Assembly: GCA_963920765.1 (NCBI GenBank)
Contig: OY987249.1
Coordinates: 8,122,817-8,186,816 of the forward strand
Reading direction: 5' to 3'
DNA from: Ulota crispa
Lineage: Eukaryota; Streptophyta; Bryopsida; Orthotrichales; Orthotrichaceae
Length of the DNA: 64,000 bases
Both the position numbers and the translations under genes were made by a program. A model generated the notes under the pieces. The model had not been told where the DNA came from. It worked only from the letters and a program-made list of their open reading frames with translations, and ran no database searches. Positions 15,748 through 28,733 of this stretch are shown in pieces (positions within the stretch are counted from its first letter, which is position 1; the number at the start of each line of letters is the position of its first letter).

Positions 15748-16640
15748 AGAAATTTTGATGAATGCTCTTGAATTTTGCAATATTTGTAGGGAATCACTAC
15801 CCCAACACCCTAAATTGCTAACATGATACCCCGGTGAGCATGAAATTTGATAATTTAGTGTTATTTTTGATTTATTTGGTCCATCATTCATTCAATCACG
15901 GCATTACGACCTCCTTGAAAGAAAATATGACAAATATAAATTTTTGTTGAAATATTATTGCACCAATACTAAATTTTAATGTATTTTTGCTTTATGTAAC
16001 TCAAAAGTCCTATATTTTTAGTTTTAAATCTAAGCACACTTTTTTTTTTGAGTATAGCCTCAAAATGATAAAATTGAAACAAATCTTTTGATCCAAATAA
16101 AAAAATCAATATTAAAATTCACATTTCATGCTCACAAGGGGTGTCTTGTTAGCAATTTAGGGTGTTGCATTAGCAATTCCCTATTGTATAGATGTTTTTG
16201 GTGCTTTAGAAATTGCACAAATATCCTTGGATCATAATTTTTAGCTAGTTGTTTTATTGTGCATGCCACTTCCTTCTCCCTTGGTATGTAGGTTGTTCTT
16301 TCTTGTTTTGTTGCACTCCCTATTGCAAATGCCACCCTCATAACATGTTGACATAACCTTTGCATCAAAAAATGCATTGACCAACTTGTAAAGTAGCTTC
16401 TATAGGAGCAAGCACAAGAATAGGTTGTGCTTGTATGGGACATGTTGTGACCAATGTTGAAGCAAGGAGTGCAACAAAATAAGAAGCAATGTACACACTA
16501 AGGGAGAAGGAAGTGGCATGCACCACAAAACAAGTGCCTAAAAAATTATGTTTCAAGGCTATTTGTGCAATTTTTAAAAAACAAAGAAAATTTGTACAAA
16601 TATTGCAAAATTCAAAGATATCCATCAAATATTTCCTTCA
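15748..16640. mobile_element. Degenerate family A MITE interrupted by a family C element
   Basis: The outer parts (15748-15788 and 16182-16640) follow the family A layout: TGAATTTTGCAATATT, CACAAATATCCTTGG, CATGCCACTTCCTTCTCCCT, then the inverse set ending GCAAAATTCAAAGATATCCAT. The A unit is broken after GCAATATTTGTA by the family C element and resumes at TAGATG. Confidence 0.65.
15789..16181. mobile_element. Family C MITE (GGGAAT..GCTAA ends) nested in family A
   Basis: The left segment GGGAATCACTACCCCAACACCCTAAATTGCTAAC is mirrored by GTTAGCAATTTAGGGTGTTGC...AATTCCC, and GAGCATGAAATTTGA by its complement. The flanks TATTTGTA and TATTGTAT suggest a 7-9 bp duplication. A related copy lies at 52024-52431. 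Confidence 0.65.
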
Positions 16641-19150
16641 TAATGTGGGTTTTGTGCATAAATTTGTGTACATTGTTTTACAATAGTTGTTTCATGACGT
16701 CATTTAATCTAAGATTATCTCCATTTCCTTGCAAAAAATTAAAAATGAAAATAAATATTATGGTGGAATTTGTACTGCTTACCAAAGTAAATATTCTTTT
16801 GCTTCATTTTGCCATTGAAAAGGAGAAAAATGAAACATGAAGGCTTATGAGTCATTTTAAATTTCTATTTAGCTTTAGTTGGTTGGCTTGATTTTTCTCA
16901 ATATTTTGGTATTTCTCTTTATTGCAGTTGTTGCAAAAAATTAACTTGTGATTTGACACTAGCAAGTTAAGTAAAAGACGACATCATCCTTGAAGTGGGG
17001 CATGTTTTTATTTACTTTTATAACCAAGCTTAGTATTTAGTTTCTTCTAGAACAATTTTTACTAGCACTGTTCTTCAACTTTGAGTGGATTTTGTGAAGG
17101 TGGGGTATCAAAACTTTCAATGTTTGCTGTGGGGGAAGGTTTCAATGGCACAAGAGTATCAACATAAAAAAAAAAAAGGCGATATGTTCAATTTATTGGA
17201 TATGAAACTCTTTGATTACAAATTTCAAAACCAGAAAAATCAAAATCTGAAAGACCTATATTTCTCAATCAGCCTTTACATTCAAACTAATTTAGGTTTT
17301 TCAATGCTTTTTCAGTAAAATTTTAGGACATATATTCAAAAAAATCTCATGGTAGTCACTAGCCCTTTTGAATATGCATGTATGAATACGTCACTATACT
17401 TTTGATAGTTTTGATATTTTAATGATGGATAGAATTATCCAATACAATTATGCATTTTCTAAACATAAGCTGCTTACTAATCTAAGATTAATCTAAAGTT
17501 AAAATGTAGTTTTCTTGCTAATATTGCATTTGATTTGATTTGGCAACTTGCTCTTAAAATAAAATCCTATGTTGTATGGAAAGGTTTTAGTTAAATCTAA
17601 AATTTGAAACAATCATTGAAGTGACATGCTACTCTGAGAGCAACATTCACTTTTTGATAAGGTTATTGTTTCAAATTTGCCTATAATGAGAAATAGTAAA
17701 TAATGATAATAATGAGAAGAATAGACGTCATAATTTATTGCATGTGGAATTTGCAAAGTTCACAAATAATAATCCAAAATTATCTTTTGATAGATACAAG
17801 CAAAGAATTGGGAGATCTCTTGATATTTCACCTAAAATTACAAAAATCTCCAAACATTTTGTAGAGTGCACAATGATATGCGTAATCCATAATTACATAA
17901 ATGGTTCATATTTTGTTAAGTTGAACATGGCATATAATTACAGTTATTCATTCATTTTTTTGATAATAAAAAGTATATAAGTTAATTATATATTTTGAGC
18001 AGTATGGAAAAGAATGTTGAGGTTCCAAAATCGTTCCACACCATTCACTTGGTTGTTTTCTTTGATAAAGAAGAGAAAATTAGAAACAATCCTTTTATTA
18101 AGGGCAAGAAGTCCTAACTCCTAAAGACTAATCAAATTCATCGTTACATTCAAAGGCTAATTTATCAAATTCTAAAAATTAGCAAATTTACTTAATAAGT
18201 CATTTATTGGTTGAGAGTTTTAAAACCTCTCAATAAGATTATTGTCTATCCTTCAACAATTATTTATGAGATGATTCATATTTCACAAGCACATAAGTGA
18301 ACATCAAAGATGTAAAACAAAGATATAAAATTTGCGATAAATTGCTAAATGCGTGTAAAGTTGATTCCGTTTATGGTGAGTTAAGTATGAAATAATGAAT
18401 TAATCAGTTTGTCCCACCATCATGAAGTTTTCATATCGTCTTTGTTTCTGAAGGAATTTATGCAACAAAACTAACTATTATAGACAAGAAATTTGATTCC
18501 TTGAATTGTTGTAAAAGCAAGTGCATGCGCGAGTTGTTTTTAATCAATTCTTATGTGATCTTGCAAGTCACACTACAAACTTATATGCGAATACCTTATT
18601 TGTGGAATAATACAAAAATACCATTTCCTAATCAAACTTGAACCCCTTGAGTGATATGAGTCCATGGAGGAAATCTTCACGCTCATTTGTAAACGGCTGA
18701 CATTTACTCTGTATCTACTAATCTCTTAATTTGTACTATAAATATATGTGTTTATTAAATCAAATGTAAGACACAAATGGATGATTATTTAAGCTCTAGG
18801 CTTCATTAGGTCCCTTTTAGCTATTTAATTGTAGTAATCGTTAGCGCAAACCCCTCATGAATTCAAGTAATTCAGTGATTTACAAAAAATTATGACATTG
18901 GTGTTCACAAATTAAGTACACAAATCAATAACAAATAAAGGGATAAGGTTGGATGTTCACTAACCAATCATAGATGAAGTTAGGGATACTACCTTCAAAA
19001 TGGACCTTTCTATTACTTTGAGTTTACATGCATAGGGATTAATCTTTGAACTCTCAATAAATTGCATTTAATTGATTTCACTTTTGGTTGCTTTTTATTT
19101 GTAGCTAAGATTTATTTATTTGTTTTTTTTTTCATTCATCCAAGCATTGT
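16641..19150. other. AT-rich intergenic DNA, no gene recognised
   Basis: There are only short open frames and homopolymer A runs (such as 17167-17178). Neither a protein family nor a clear terminal repeat is visible. Confidence 0.45.
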
Positions 19151-19153
19151 TTA

Positions 19154-20061
19154 CCCCTTAGGGCCGGAGAAGGCAGAAATTGCTTTCTTAGGTTCTAAAA
19201 TGAAATTTAGGGTGTGCTACCAATTTTGGATCATGGGTTGACCAATTACAAACATGTAAGGAATGAAGTTTATTTTCACGCGCACTTGTTTGATCAAAGT
19301 TTGGAATTACAACTTGTTGTAGAGAGAGTGATTCATCAGAAGGGGTATCGGAAAATTTGAGTGTTTAGTACATATCACTCACTAAAACACCAACAAGAGG
19401 ATGATGTCACTTGATGTCTTTAGGGACCAAGAAAATAGTGCCATGACAGCAACCAACCCAATTATTCTTTGGCTTTGTACCCCTTACTTGAGCTTCTTAG
19501 TCCTTTTAGCATTGCACAATCAAAATCACTTATATATTGTCACACTTCTTTTGAAAAAACACATGGTCGTAGATCAATAGTATTCAAAGAACTTCTCCAA
19601 TTGGATTTTCTAACCATGCAAATGTCATTTTTCTAAAAATGATCAAAATTTCATGATCTTTTCTACAGATTCTCCACCCTAACCACCCATGCCTTTCCTT
19701 CATTGAATACAACAAATGGTACGACTTTTTCCCAAAATCCTAAGTTCAAGCCCTTCAACATATCAAATATAAGAAAAGTGCACAATTTCAAAATCTAATT
19801 CTATAGTAGTTGCTTGTAGGAGCCATTCATTCAACTTGTATTGTCCAAACTTAATCCAGTGCACCACCTTTCACTTAACCGATGCAGCACGTATCATAAG
19901 CAGATAAGTCCAAAAAAATTATGTGCTTATCTTGCAAGACTGCAGTTTCCATTGGTACAATTGGATTGTGCTTTTTACATCCAACTTAATTGCTAAAAAA
20001 CTTGAAGCATTTTGCTTTTCCAAAAAAACAACCAGCTTGGAAAGCAAGCGGCCCTAAAGGG
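19154..20061. mobile_element. Probable TTAA-type element, about 0.9 kb, eroded left target
   Basis: The left end CCCCTTAGGGCCGGAGAAGG follows TTTA (a one-base change from TTAA). The right end ...GCGGCCCTAAAGGG is followed by TTAA. CCCTTAGGGCCG and CGGCCCTAAAGGG are inverted copies. Confidence 0.5.
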
Positions 20062-22013
20062 TTAATCTCTCCATATCATTTCACCCACATTTTTGTCATC
20101 CACCTTTGTTTTCATCCCCTCTTTTTGCAAGCATGTGATCTACACTAAATATTGCATTTAGGTTGCCCTGTACTAATTTTTTGACATTTTGCACTATAAA
20201 AATACTTGCTAACATTACAATTACTTTCATTAATAAATATTGAAATAAGTAAATTTTAAAAAGCCCTTTCAACAACTAATAAGTTACAAAAAAAACAAAC
20301 TAGCAACAATCAAGCTACAAAGTATGTGAATTCTTAATATCTAAAAAATTGCATGCTCCTCCAAGTGACCAAGCAATGAGTCATGAGTAAACTTCCAAGG
20401 TAGGGCACCCTAGTTGTAAGGCAACTTACATGCAATATTTAATGTACATAAATATGAGTTTTATAAAAAAAGTCTTCAAATTGGGCAAGTGGGCCATTAG
20501 TTAAGAATTAAACTTAACCCCATTCCAACCCCCTCCTTACAAGTCCAAATTCAAAAGTCAGACAGCGAATTCTAACCGTGCGCAGTAAGTCACCATCAAC
20601 TTTCCCTTTCAAACTAAAATATAAAAAAAAACAAAACAAAACAAAACATTTACAGACAACACGGAAATAGAGGACAATACGGCAGTGTAAGTCCAACCCT
20701 CTACCAACTTTTCACTCATGTCTCTAGATTTAGCTAATTATTTAATATCTGCTTTTCTTTTCTTTTTAATCATTCTTTCAAAATTTGATATTTGAGTGAC
20801 ACTTACCAATGTCCTGAACAGCACTTTCCATTAAAAGACCAAAAAAAGCCTCAACTTTTAGAGCAAAATTGTCAAAATGCACTTGTACCAAATACCCAGC
20901 ATGTAAATAGAAGGCAATTAGGTCAAAGAACTCATACATGGAGACAAACCTTTCTAATGTAGAATAACATGATTTTTTTTTCAAGTGAACAAAGTGACGG
21001 GCTTCAAGAGGTTTAAAAGTGCACTTCTCATAAATTAGATTAGATGAGATATGTAACACTTAAGGGGTATTATGGATTGTTGATAACACTTGTAGACAAT
21101 ATTTTTAAGATATTGTACTGCAAGACGACCAAAAATGTCAAATAATAATAACTTTGAATGTCATTAACTTTATTTTAGCAAAAAATAACTCCAACATGTT
21201 TTCACAACTTTCATCCTAAGGTATTCCTACTTGTATTTACAAAGAATTTCAACTTATTGAGGGGTGCTCTAAACAACTCATATGGTTGTTAGGCCTTTGT
21301 TGCTTTATGCTATCTTAAATCATAGTAACATGAATTTTATCTATTTTTGAAAGTTATAGTGATTGGTTTCAAGTAGTCTAAAAGCATAATTGTCATAGCT
21401 TACACTAAATAGTGGAGGTAGGTTATATAACACACTAATTTCTTAACATTTTACACTATACATCAAGGTTTTCTTACAGGCAATATTTCACCATTATTCA
21501 ATGCAATGTATGAGGTAGCAACACACCCTAAGGAAATAAAAAGAAGATAATGGAAGATTTTGCCAAGAATCTTCACTTTCTATGAATACCTTCGCCAACA
21601 TTGCATGCTTGCCACGTATGTGTAGCCTACTCCCGTCACCATCTTTTCTATGATAATTGCCAAACTTTATGTTAGAACATCTCATAGTTCCAAACTTTTG
21701 CCAGATTTCAACACGCTTCAAATTCATTCTCACCATAGATAGGGTTTTAAAATTTGGATTGTAGCCACTCATAATTGTACAAGCAAACCATCCATTGCCA
21801 ACTACTATTGTTTATTCTGAGGATTCCATCGCCAGCAGTAATTGCACAATTCTTGTGAATATTGCATGTTGCTATGTGCTGGTGCATACTTGAGAATTGA
21901 GGAGGTTTGCTCAACCGTAAGAAGTAAAACTTGGCATCGTCTGTTGATTGGATTCAATTTGTATATCTGTAAAGGATTTTTGAAGGATAAGGTGTGCTTA
22001 TTTCTTTATTTTT
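20062..22013. other. AT-rich intergenic DNA with dispersed repeat fragments
   Basis: No gene recognised. 20320-20450 resembles the duplicated segment in the DUF212 intron. The remainder has only short open frames. Confidence 0.45.
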
Positions 22014-22904
22014 AGGGCCGTTTCACATTATAACCGGCCAAGTTGAGAGGCCATGGGATTGAGTGGCCAAACTTTTGTCACAAAGTGACAAGGCAAGGCC
22101 ACACATTGCCATTTCTATTTCTATTTTTGTTATTTTCTATTACTTCTTTTACTTTACTCTATTATTTTCCTTTTTTATTTTTATACTTACTAAACTTGAA
22201 ACACTTTTACTTATACTCTATATATAAAAACACTAAGCGTGTGTATTTCATAATCATTTGCAAATCATTTATTTCCTTTATATATTTCCCATACAAAGAA
22301 AATAAATGATACCAAAGAATACTTTGATCAGGTGGATGGCATAGTTAAGATTGCTTGCATGTTTGGGGTTCATGCACATTGTTAAGAGCAGTGACGTCCC
22401 CCATCATCCACCTATACTCGTTTAGAATTCTTGGCTATCATTTTTTTCTTTCTATGAAAAAACATAAATGATTTGCTGCAACCTTGTCTTTTAACACCAC
22501 ATTAGGTAAACTAGAAAAAAATACAATCTGGAACTTTCACTATTTCTGTCATTATGTAAAATTCAACATATTACAAAAAAAATAAGCAATTTCTTGTACA
22601 ATATTGAAGTATTAATGATTGTCAACAAGAATTTCAAATAAATTCCAATTTTGAGCTATAGCTATGCTTACATTTATTGTATGTAAGATTAAGGCTAAGT
22701 ACAAAATGATACCTCCATTTTTCCCAATTTACATAATATGGTGTTTTTTGCTTCTCAAAGATCTTGCTAGTTTTTTATTTATTTATTGAAAAACATTGAC
22801 TGCCTCTTAGCAAGAGTTTGGGTCCAACATTTCTTTGTTTCTTGCAATTTAATTGGTGGAAACTAATGGCCTCTTGATCTTTGGCCATAATGTGAAGCCG
22901 CCCT
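22014..22904. mobile_element. hAT-like MITE (AGGGCCGTTTCACATTAT ends) holding a family F element
   Basis: The left end AGGGCCGTTTCACATTATAA..GGCCAAGTTGAGAGGCCAT is inverted at the right as ATGGCCTCTTGATCTTTGGCCATAATGTGAAGCCGCCCT. A relative lies at 56902-57260 in the CONSTANS-like gene. AGGGCCG-type ends are common in hAT elements; no clear 8-bp duplication could be read. Confidence 0.65.
22495..22743. mobile_element. Family F MITE (CACCATATTAGGTAAATTGGG ends), nested
   Basis: The left end CACCACATTAGGTAAACTAG pairs with TTCCCAATTTACATAATATGGTG at the right. The body is homologous to 58191-58444 throughout (for example CAATTTCTTGTACAA). It lies inside the 22014-22904 element. Confidence 0.7.
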
Positions 22905-23252
22905 ACAATTTAGATTTTCAGTTGTACCATTGATATTTGTCACGATTTTTTGTATCTTTGCAAAGAGTGGGCTAAGCCGGTTGATTGAGAATTGATGGTG
23001 ATTTGATCTTGTAGATTGTAGAGTTGTTCCCATGGCTGCTAAAATTAGCTTTGCTCCTTGTGTGCTACTTAAATTAGGGTCTCTTGAGTTTCTGAATTCA
23101 GTTGCTTTAAGTTCAAAACTTGTTTGTTGATTGCTAGTTTGCTTTTGTTTCCATATTTTATTTTTGTTTGTAACTACCTTTGTGTTTTGAGAGGGATGGG
23201 CTCTAGCTAGGATGGGGCAAGAGAAGTTGAGAAACTGATCTGCAATTCTGGG

Positions 23253-25980
23253 GTGGAATTGGAGGAGGAACTTGGTCATGTAGATCTTTCTGATGTTACA
23301 GAGGTTGGGCTTGATGTATTGCATGAATTCGTGGAGCTTTTGCCTGTAGTGCTTGAAGTGAAAGGAAAGACACTTGGAAAGAAGCCAAAGTCTGTTCTTG
23401 GTAATTCCTTAAAGAGGTATTTTTGCAATAGCTGTAATGCAGACAATTTTGGCACATTGTGGATGCCAAAGAAGACAAACACAACTTCTTCTGAGGTGTT
23501 GATTCCATCTTCATTGATTGCAAGTTCATCATCCAACAACTCGACAAATAAACTACTGCCCTTAGCTTTACCACCAAGTAATGTGGCTATGAAGTTGGTT
23601 TGTCCAGGAGGCCTACCTGACTTGGCTCCACCTCCAAAAGAATTAGAAGAGGTAAGCTTTCAAGATTCTTGTTTTCTATATCTCTATTTTTAAGCTTTTG
23701 AATGATTGTTTACTGCAAGGCCCAGGAACTAATGTTTCATGTTTGTGGATGCTGGCAGGTGATCAATCTTGATGTAGAAGATGAGCCTGCAAAAAAGAAA
23801 AAGAAAAAAGCTATGAAAGTCATTGCAAGTTTCAAGATTCTTGGGCTGCTAAAATCCCATGGGCAGAGATGATTGTTGGAGCCGATGGAGAGTACCATAG
23901 TGTCAAGTGCATCATTTGCTCTGTAGTTACAGGATGTGTGAAGCTACTTGCACCTAAGCTCAATACTATCTCAAAGTATGCTGGTCGTTGCAAAGCCAAG
24001 AAAGATCTACTGCACCTGGGAGTCAAAGAAGGAGACTTTTATGTTTTAGAGAACTACAAGCATGCTGCCAACACGAGGCTTTACAAAACAAGGAGTAAGG
24101 ATTCTATGGAATTGCTTGTTGTCAAAAGGATGAAGAATGAGAGACAAAGAAAACAATTTCAGTTTGCTCTGATTTTCCATTTGCTAGCCCAAGGTTGTCC
24201 TATGCTTGAATACAAAGCATGTCTATCTCTGTTCAAGTTTTTGCTTCTCCCTGGGCTGCCAAAGTTGCACTGGTCTAGTAGTGCAAGTTGGGAAATTGCA
24301 AATGCTATGTTAAAGTAGGTTCTAAAATAAAACTGGGTTGTCATGCAGTCTTCTAAATTTCTATCTATATCTTGTGACAAAGTAACAACCATAGATAACC
24401 AGTCTTGGATCTCAATCCATGTCTATTATGTCAGTAAGTGGTGTCAGGTTCCTTTATTGGTTGGGTTAGAGCAAGTTGATATTTCACCCAGTGCAGTGAA
24501 TCTCACTAATATTCCGATTTCCAATCTTGAGAAGTCAGGGGGACTTTTTGAAGAGCAAGTTGGTAGAATGTTGGTATTGTTTGGGGCAGATGGGGCTTCA
24601 GTGTTTCAGGGGATAAGGAATAGGGTTACAAAGAAAATCCAAGAGTCTATTGCTCCTTTTTTAGAGGGTGTTCACTGCATGGCTCACCGTACCAACTTAG
24701 CTATTGCTTACTTAAGCAAACTCCCTGTTGTGTGTGAAATTGAGTCTCTTTTGTCAAGCTTACACAAGTACTTTAGCCATTCACCAAAAAAACAAGCCGA
24801 GTTTGTCAAGCTTGCAGCATTGATGCAGACCAAGGGCAATAAGATTCAACGGAACATTAAAATCCGTTGGATCTCAATGTTGGGTCTAGCCTAAAGAGTT
24901 ATTGACAAGTATAAGACCTTGATCATGAAGATGGCAGAGAATGCCTTCAAGCACAAGGATGCTAAGTTCAACAAGGAGCTATTACGCAATGTACAAGTTG
25001 TTCTTGGCTTGACGTGCTTACTTCCTTTGCTTGTTGCTGTTCATTCTTTGATTAACTTTGCCCAAGGACAAGATGTCTATGTGTGTGACTATGTAGCAGC
25101 AATCAAACAGTGTCAATTGCAGCTCTACAAGCTTTATCTTGATCCAGCTACTAAGTTTGACACGACTACTTTTTGGGACTTCACCTTAATACTTGACTAT
25201 GTATATCCCACCATTTTTGTAAGGTAGCAGGCTCCAGACTTGGTTCTGAATGACACAAATGTTGAACACCTTGCTTTTTTTACCAAAGCCGACTCTTGGT
25301 GGGCTACTCATCCTCATCCAATCATAGGGAAATCAGAGATGGTGGCAAGGGAGATTTTGGCTTCCATTGTTGAAGCTGTAAAAACTTCATGTATTGGTGC
25401 TGCTCAAGCTTTGATGAAGGAGTTAACAGGCCATTTTCCAGCATCTACATTGATGAATGCATTTTGTTTCTGTTACCCGCAGTACTGGTTGTAGAAAGAG
25501 AGTTCTACTAAGCTTGATCCGGAAACAACATTTCCTATGCATTTGGGGATTGTAAAAGCTTAGTATGCTATGGACTGTGAAGTAAAGGATTCATCTGGGC
25601 TTGTAAAGGTTGTCCCTGTATTGTTATCCTCTCGAACCTTAGACATGCAGTTTTCTCTTTTCAAAGTAACTATGCAGTCTAATGCAGCTGCAGCTTTGCA
25701 ACAGCCTTTTGATACAAACCCATTTACTCAAATTTGGAGATTAGTCACTGCAAATATTCTCTTTAGGAGGGAGCTATCAAAGTATATCAAACTTGCAAAA
25801 ATTGCCGCAGTGCAAGTCCTTGGTAGCGTTGAAGATGAGAGAATGTTTTCCACATTGAACTTCATGAAGACAAAGCTCCAAAATCGACTTCAAGACCACT
25901 TGCCAACAGTCGTTGGGATGTATTCCCAGAGTTATTTTACTATACAAAATTTCCCATATGATTCCACCTTTGATGACTAG
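23253..25980 (+). pseudogene. Decayed hAT-family transposase
   Basis: The first exon-like frame (23253-23648) ends at a GTAAGC donor and can be joined to an acceptor at about 23758. After a one-base frameshift near 23830 a single frame runs to 25980. It is broken by in-frame stops at about 24316, 24328, 24892, 25225, 25492 and 25561. Visible features are a BED/TTF-like zinc-finger region (KCIICS...HLG), the central HCMAHRTNLAI segment of a zinc-finger-protein-type hAT transposase, and the C-terminal hATC dimerisation block SVEDERMFSTLNFMKTKLQN. A hAT transposase moves DNA by cut and paste. This copy cannot encode an active enzyme. Neighbouring hAT-like MITEs may have been mobilised by relatives. 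Terminal repeats of the full element could not be assigned. Confidence 0.85.
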
Positions 25981-26697
25981 TACTCTGTGAAGAATCGGCA
26001 GGTCAAGGCTGAAGAAAGTTCCAACATGTGAATTTGATTTTTCTTGTGGATCTTTTACTCTAACTAGCAGTTGTTGCAAGTGCTTTAGGTAGCTAGAGCA
26101 GGCAATGAACATGTAATTTTGGCCTTGAACTAACCTGATTATAACTTGAAGAAACATTATTCAAACTACTTAGTCATATTTATTTTGCTTGTAGCCAAAT
26201 AATGCTTATTTGGAATGCCTTGTTGCCAAAAAAAAATTGATTTTGATATTGATTGCCTTTAAAATTGCTTAATTGTGAATGTTGTAGCCACTTGAGTATT
26301 CAACAAGTTACTGAATTTTGCCATATATATCATTGCACTAATTTTTTAGTATAGCCAAAGGTGACTTCAATCAATTTCTATTGTAGCCACAATTGTATAG
26401 TCTCCAAACTAATTATTGTAGCTAGACTTTTAAGGGCTAAATAATACTAGGAAAAACACTGCTATACATATACCCATTGATACTAAAATGATTTTCATCA
26501 GTAATTATTGTAGGAAACAAATTGTTATATCAATAAGAACTTGGTACCAACAACACCTGTCACTAAAAAATAAACTAGCATTGTCTAGGTCATAAATCAT
26601 GTGAAATCTTAATCTTTGGAAAGTTGTATGAGTCTCTTGAGTAGCCAAGCAATGAGTCATAAGATAACTTTTAAGGCAAGGACAATCTAAGGTATGT

Positions 26698-27003
26698 ACA
26701 CCCATAAGCGTCAGTGTCCTCATAACCGTCACCTTTGAAATCTTGGAAAATCTGTGGAAGTGAATAGATGTAATGACAAGGATGTGCAACATGTGAACAT
26801 GAAATCTTAAAAGTGGTTATGGGTGCAATGGCAATTTGCTGTTTATATATTCACAACTTATTCTCACATTATCCAAATAATACATTCAAAAGTGCAAACT
26901 TATATTTTCTGTTCCTAATAGTATCCTATAATTTGCTAGCTGCTTATTGATACTCATCATGTTCAAAACCCTTAATTTGACGCTTATGGGTGCACATACC
27001 TTA
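26698..27003. mobile_element. Family D MITE copy
   Basis: TAAGGTATGTACACCCATAA at the left is inverted at the right as TTATGGGTGCACATACCTTA. The interior CTTGGAAAATCTGTGGAAGT matches the SRP54 intron copy at 11116-11448. Confidence 0.75.
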
Positions 27004-27044
27004 ATTGTGAAGGAAACCAAAATGCATTATTTAGTATAGTGTAA

Positions 27045-27786
27045 CCCCTTAACTCGTGAGCGCCCAACCGTTTCCACCAAAATTAGGGTTTTGAGAGACC
27101 TACAACTTTGATGTATTGTATCCAAGTCAAATAGATGATCCACAAAAAGTATTTATTGATAATAGTGAAAGACCTACTTAGAAAACAACTTGCAAATTTT
27201 GGGAACAATTGATTGTGGGAGATGGGGAGATTATAACATATGATCAAACAACATATGATGACAAAATCTCATTTTTTGATAGGTAGTTGATTCTTATAAG
27301 CCCTTGATTCATCTCAATTTTGGTGAGTAGCAAGATTAGATGTGAATGAACACACCTACAAATTATTGAAGATTGCAATCCTTTACATGTGAAGTATTAG
27401 GGCTTCAAATTACTATTGCACAAACAACAATGACTAACACAAACGGTCAAGGTTACCTTAATAAGGGTTTAGAACAAATTTGAACCCTTACCAACAAATT
27501 TACGGCTACCACAAAGCACACACAAGGAAGCTTGCAAGGGATATTGATAAGATGCAATTTATAAAATGTTGTTTGCCACCATGCCCCATATGGTGTTTCG
27601 CCCAATCAAATCTCTTGAGGCACTTGTACAACATTTGGCTTGCCTTGCCATTAGTCCATTAGCATGAACAACTTGAATACCTTCATAATTATAGTTTATA
27701 GCAAGATCAAAAAATTAGATTGAGTGCCTCAAACAAGCATTTGAAATCATGTGAGGACACATTTGGTCCTCTAGGGCGTTCAGGGG
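27045..27786. mobile_element. TTAA-type element, 0.74 kb (uninterrupted relative of 62606-63572)
   Basis: The left end CCCCTTAACTCGTGAGCGCCC follows GTAA (TTAA with one change). The right end GGGCGTTCAGGGG is followed by TTAA. The interior (CTACAACTTTGATG, GATTGTGGGAGATG) is homologous to 62606-63572, but it lacks that copy's internal insertion. Confidence 0.65.
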
Positions 27787-28032
27787 TTAAGGATGTTGGT
27801 ATTTTGTATAAACTCTCCTATGTAGTTTATAGACAGGGGACACTTGGCATGGATAGCACATAAATTCCATCATAGCTTAAAATTTCAAGCCAAGTCATAG
27901 ACATACTATTGTCCAACTAATTTTTTTTGAAAATTTTTGACATTTGTCATAAAGCCATTCCTTCATGTATTAAATGGTCCTTGTATGAAAACACAACCAC
28001 ACTTTTGGTAGGCAACATCCTTTCGGGGATAA

Positions 28033-28426
28033 CCCTTTAACGTCTGGTCAACTACTTTTTGGTTAAACTTGCCACTTTTTCATTTGTAGGCAAAGTGATA
28101 CATTGAGTTTGGGTATGGACCAAAGAGGACGGTTGTGGAGAATTGGGAACCAAATGAATTGGGTCAAGAATCAGAACAATTTGTGTTGGCATGTGATAAA
28201 ATGATTGATAAAACTATCGCAATTTTGGCTATAAAAACAACAATCGTTATTGAAAGATGCCCATAAACACCATGAAATTCACTGCGCCGTTCCAAGCATG
28301 CATGCCACTTCCATTAGCACATACAGATATTTGAAATGCATTAATTTTCTCTAGTTATTTTTAATTATTTCCTACCAATAAGAAATGCTTTGACCGATCC
28401 CAAAATCGACCACGATCCTTATTGGG
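28033..28426. mobile_element. Possible TTAA-type element
   Basis: ATAA then CCCTTTAACGTCTGG on the left, and ...TATTGGG then TTAA on the right. The ends share only the CCC/GGG core, so this is a weak call supported mainly by its position in the cluster. Confidence 0.3.
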
Positions 28427-28488
28427 TTAAACCAAACATGGAGCACTCAAGGGGTGTTTTAGGAATTATTCAAAAAAAAGGCTTTTAA

Positions 28489-28729
28489 TCCCTGAGCACC
28501 CCACATGCTAGAATGTGGTCTCTTCATATTTGACAATTTGTTGTTTTTGACTGTTATAACTTTTTAATCCATGCAACGAAAACTTACCAAATTTTTCATA
28601 CATATGCAAACTCTAAACCTTGAGCAATATTAATGGCTAACTTGTCCAGATGTTGTTTTTGAATTTGTGATGCCAAATTGTTTGCAATGAAGTTTAACAT
28701 TGCACAAATTTGGGCTGGGTGCTCAAGGG
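28489..28729. mobile_element. TTAA-type element sharing a TTAA with its neighbour
   Basis: TTAA (28485-28488), TCCCTGAGCACCC ... GGGTGCTCAAGGG, TTAA (28730-28733). The same TTAA is the left target of the next element. Confidence 0.65.
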
Positions 28730-28733
28730 TTAA

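Noticed and set aside
24316-25563. TAG/TAA read as glutamine (altered genetic code)
   Set aside because: SRP54 and ATG8 end with TAG and the CONSTANS-like gene with TAA at the expected places, so these codons stop translation here; the hAT gene is simply decayed.
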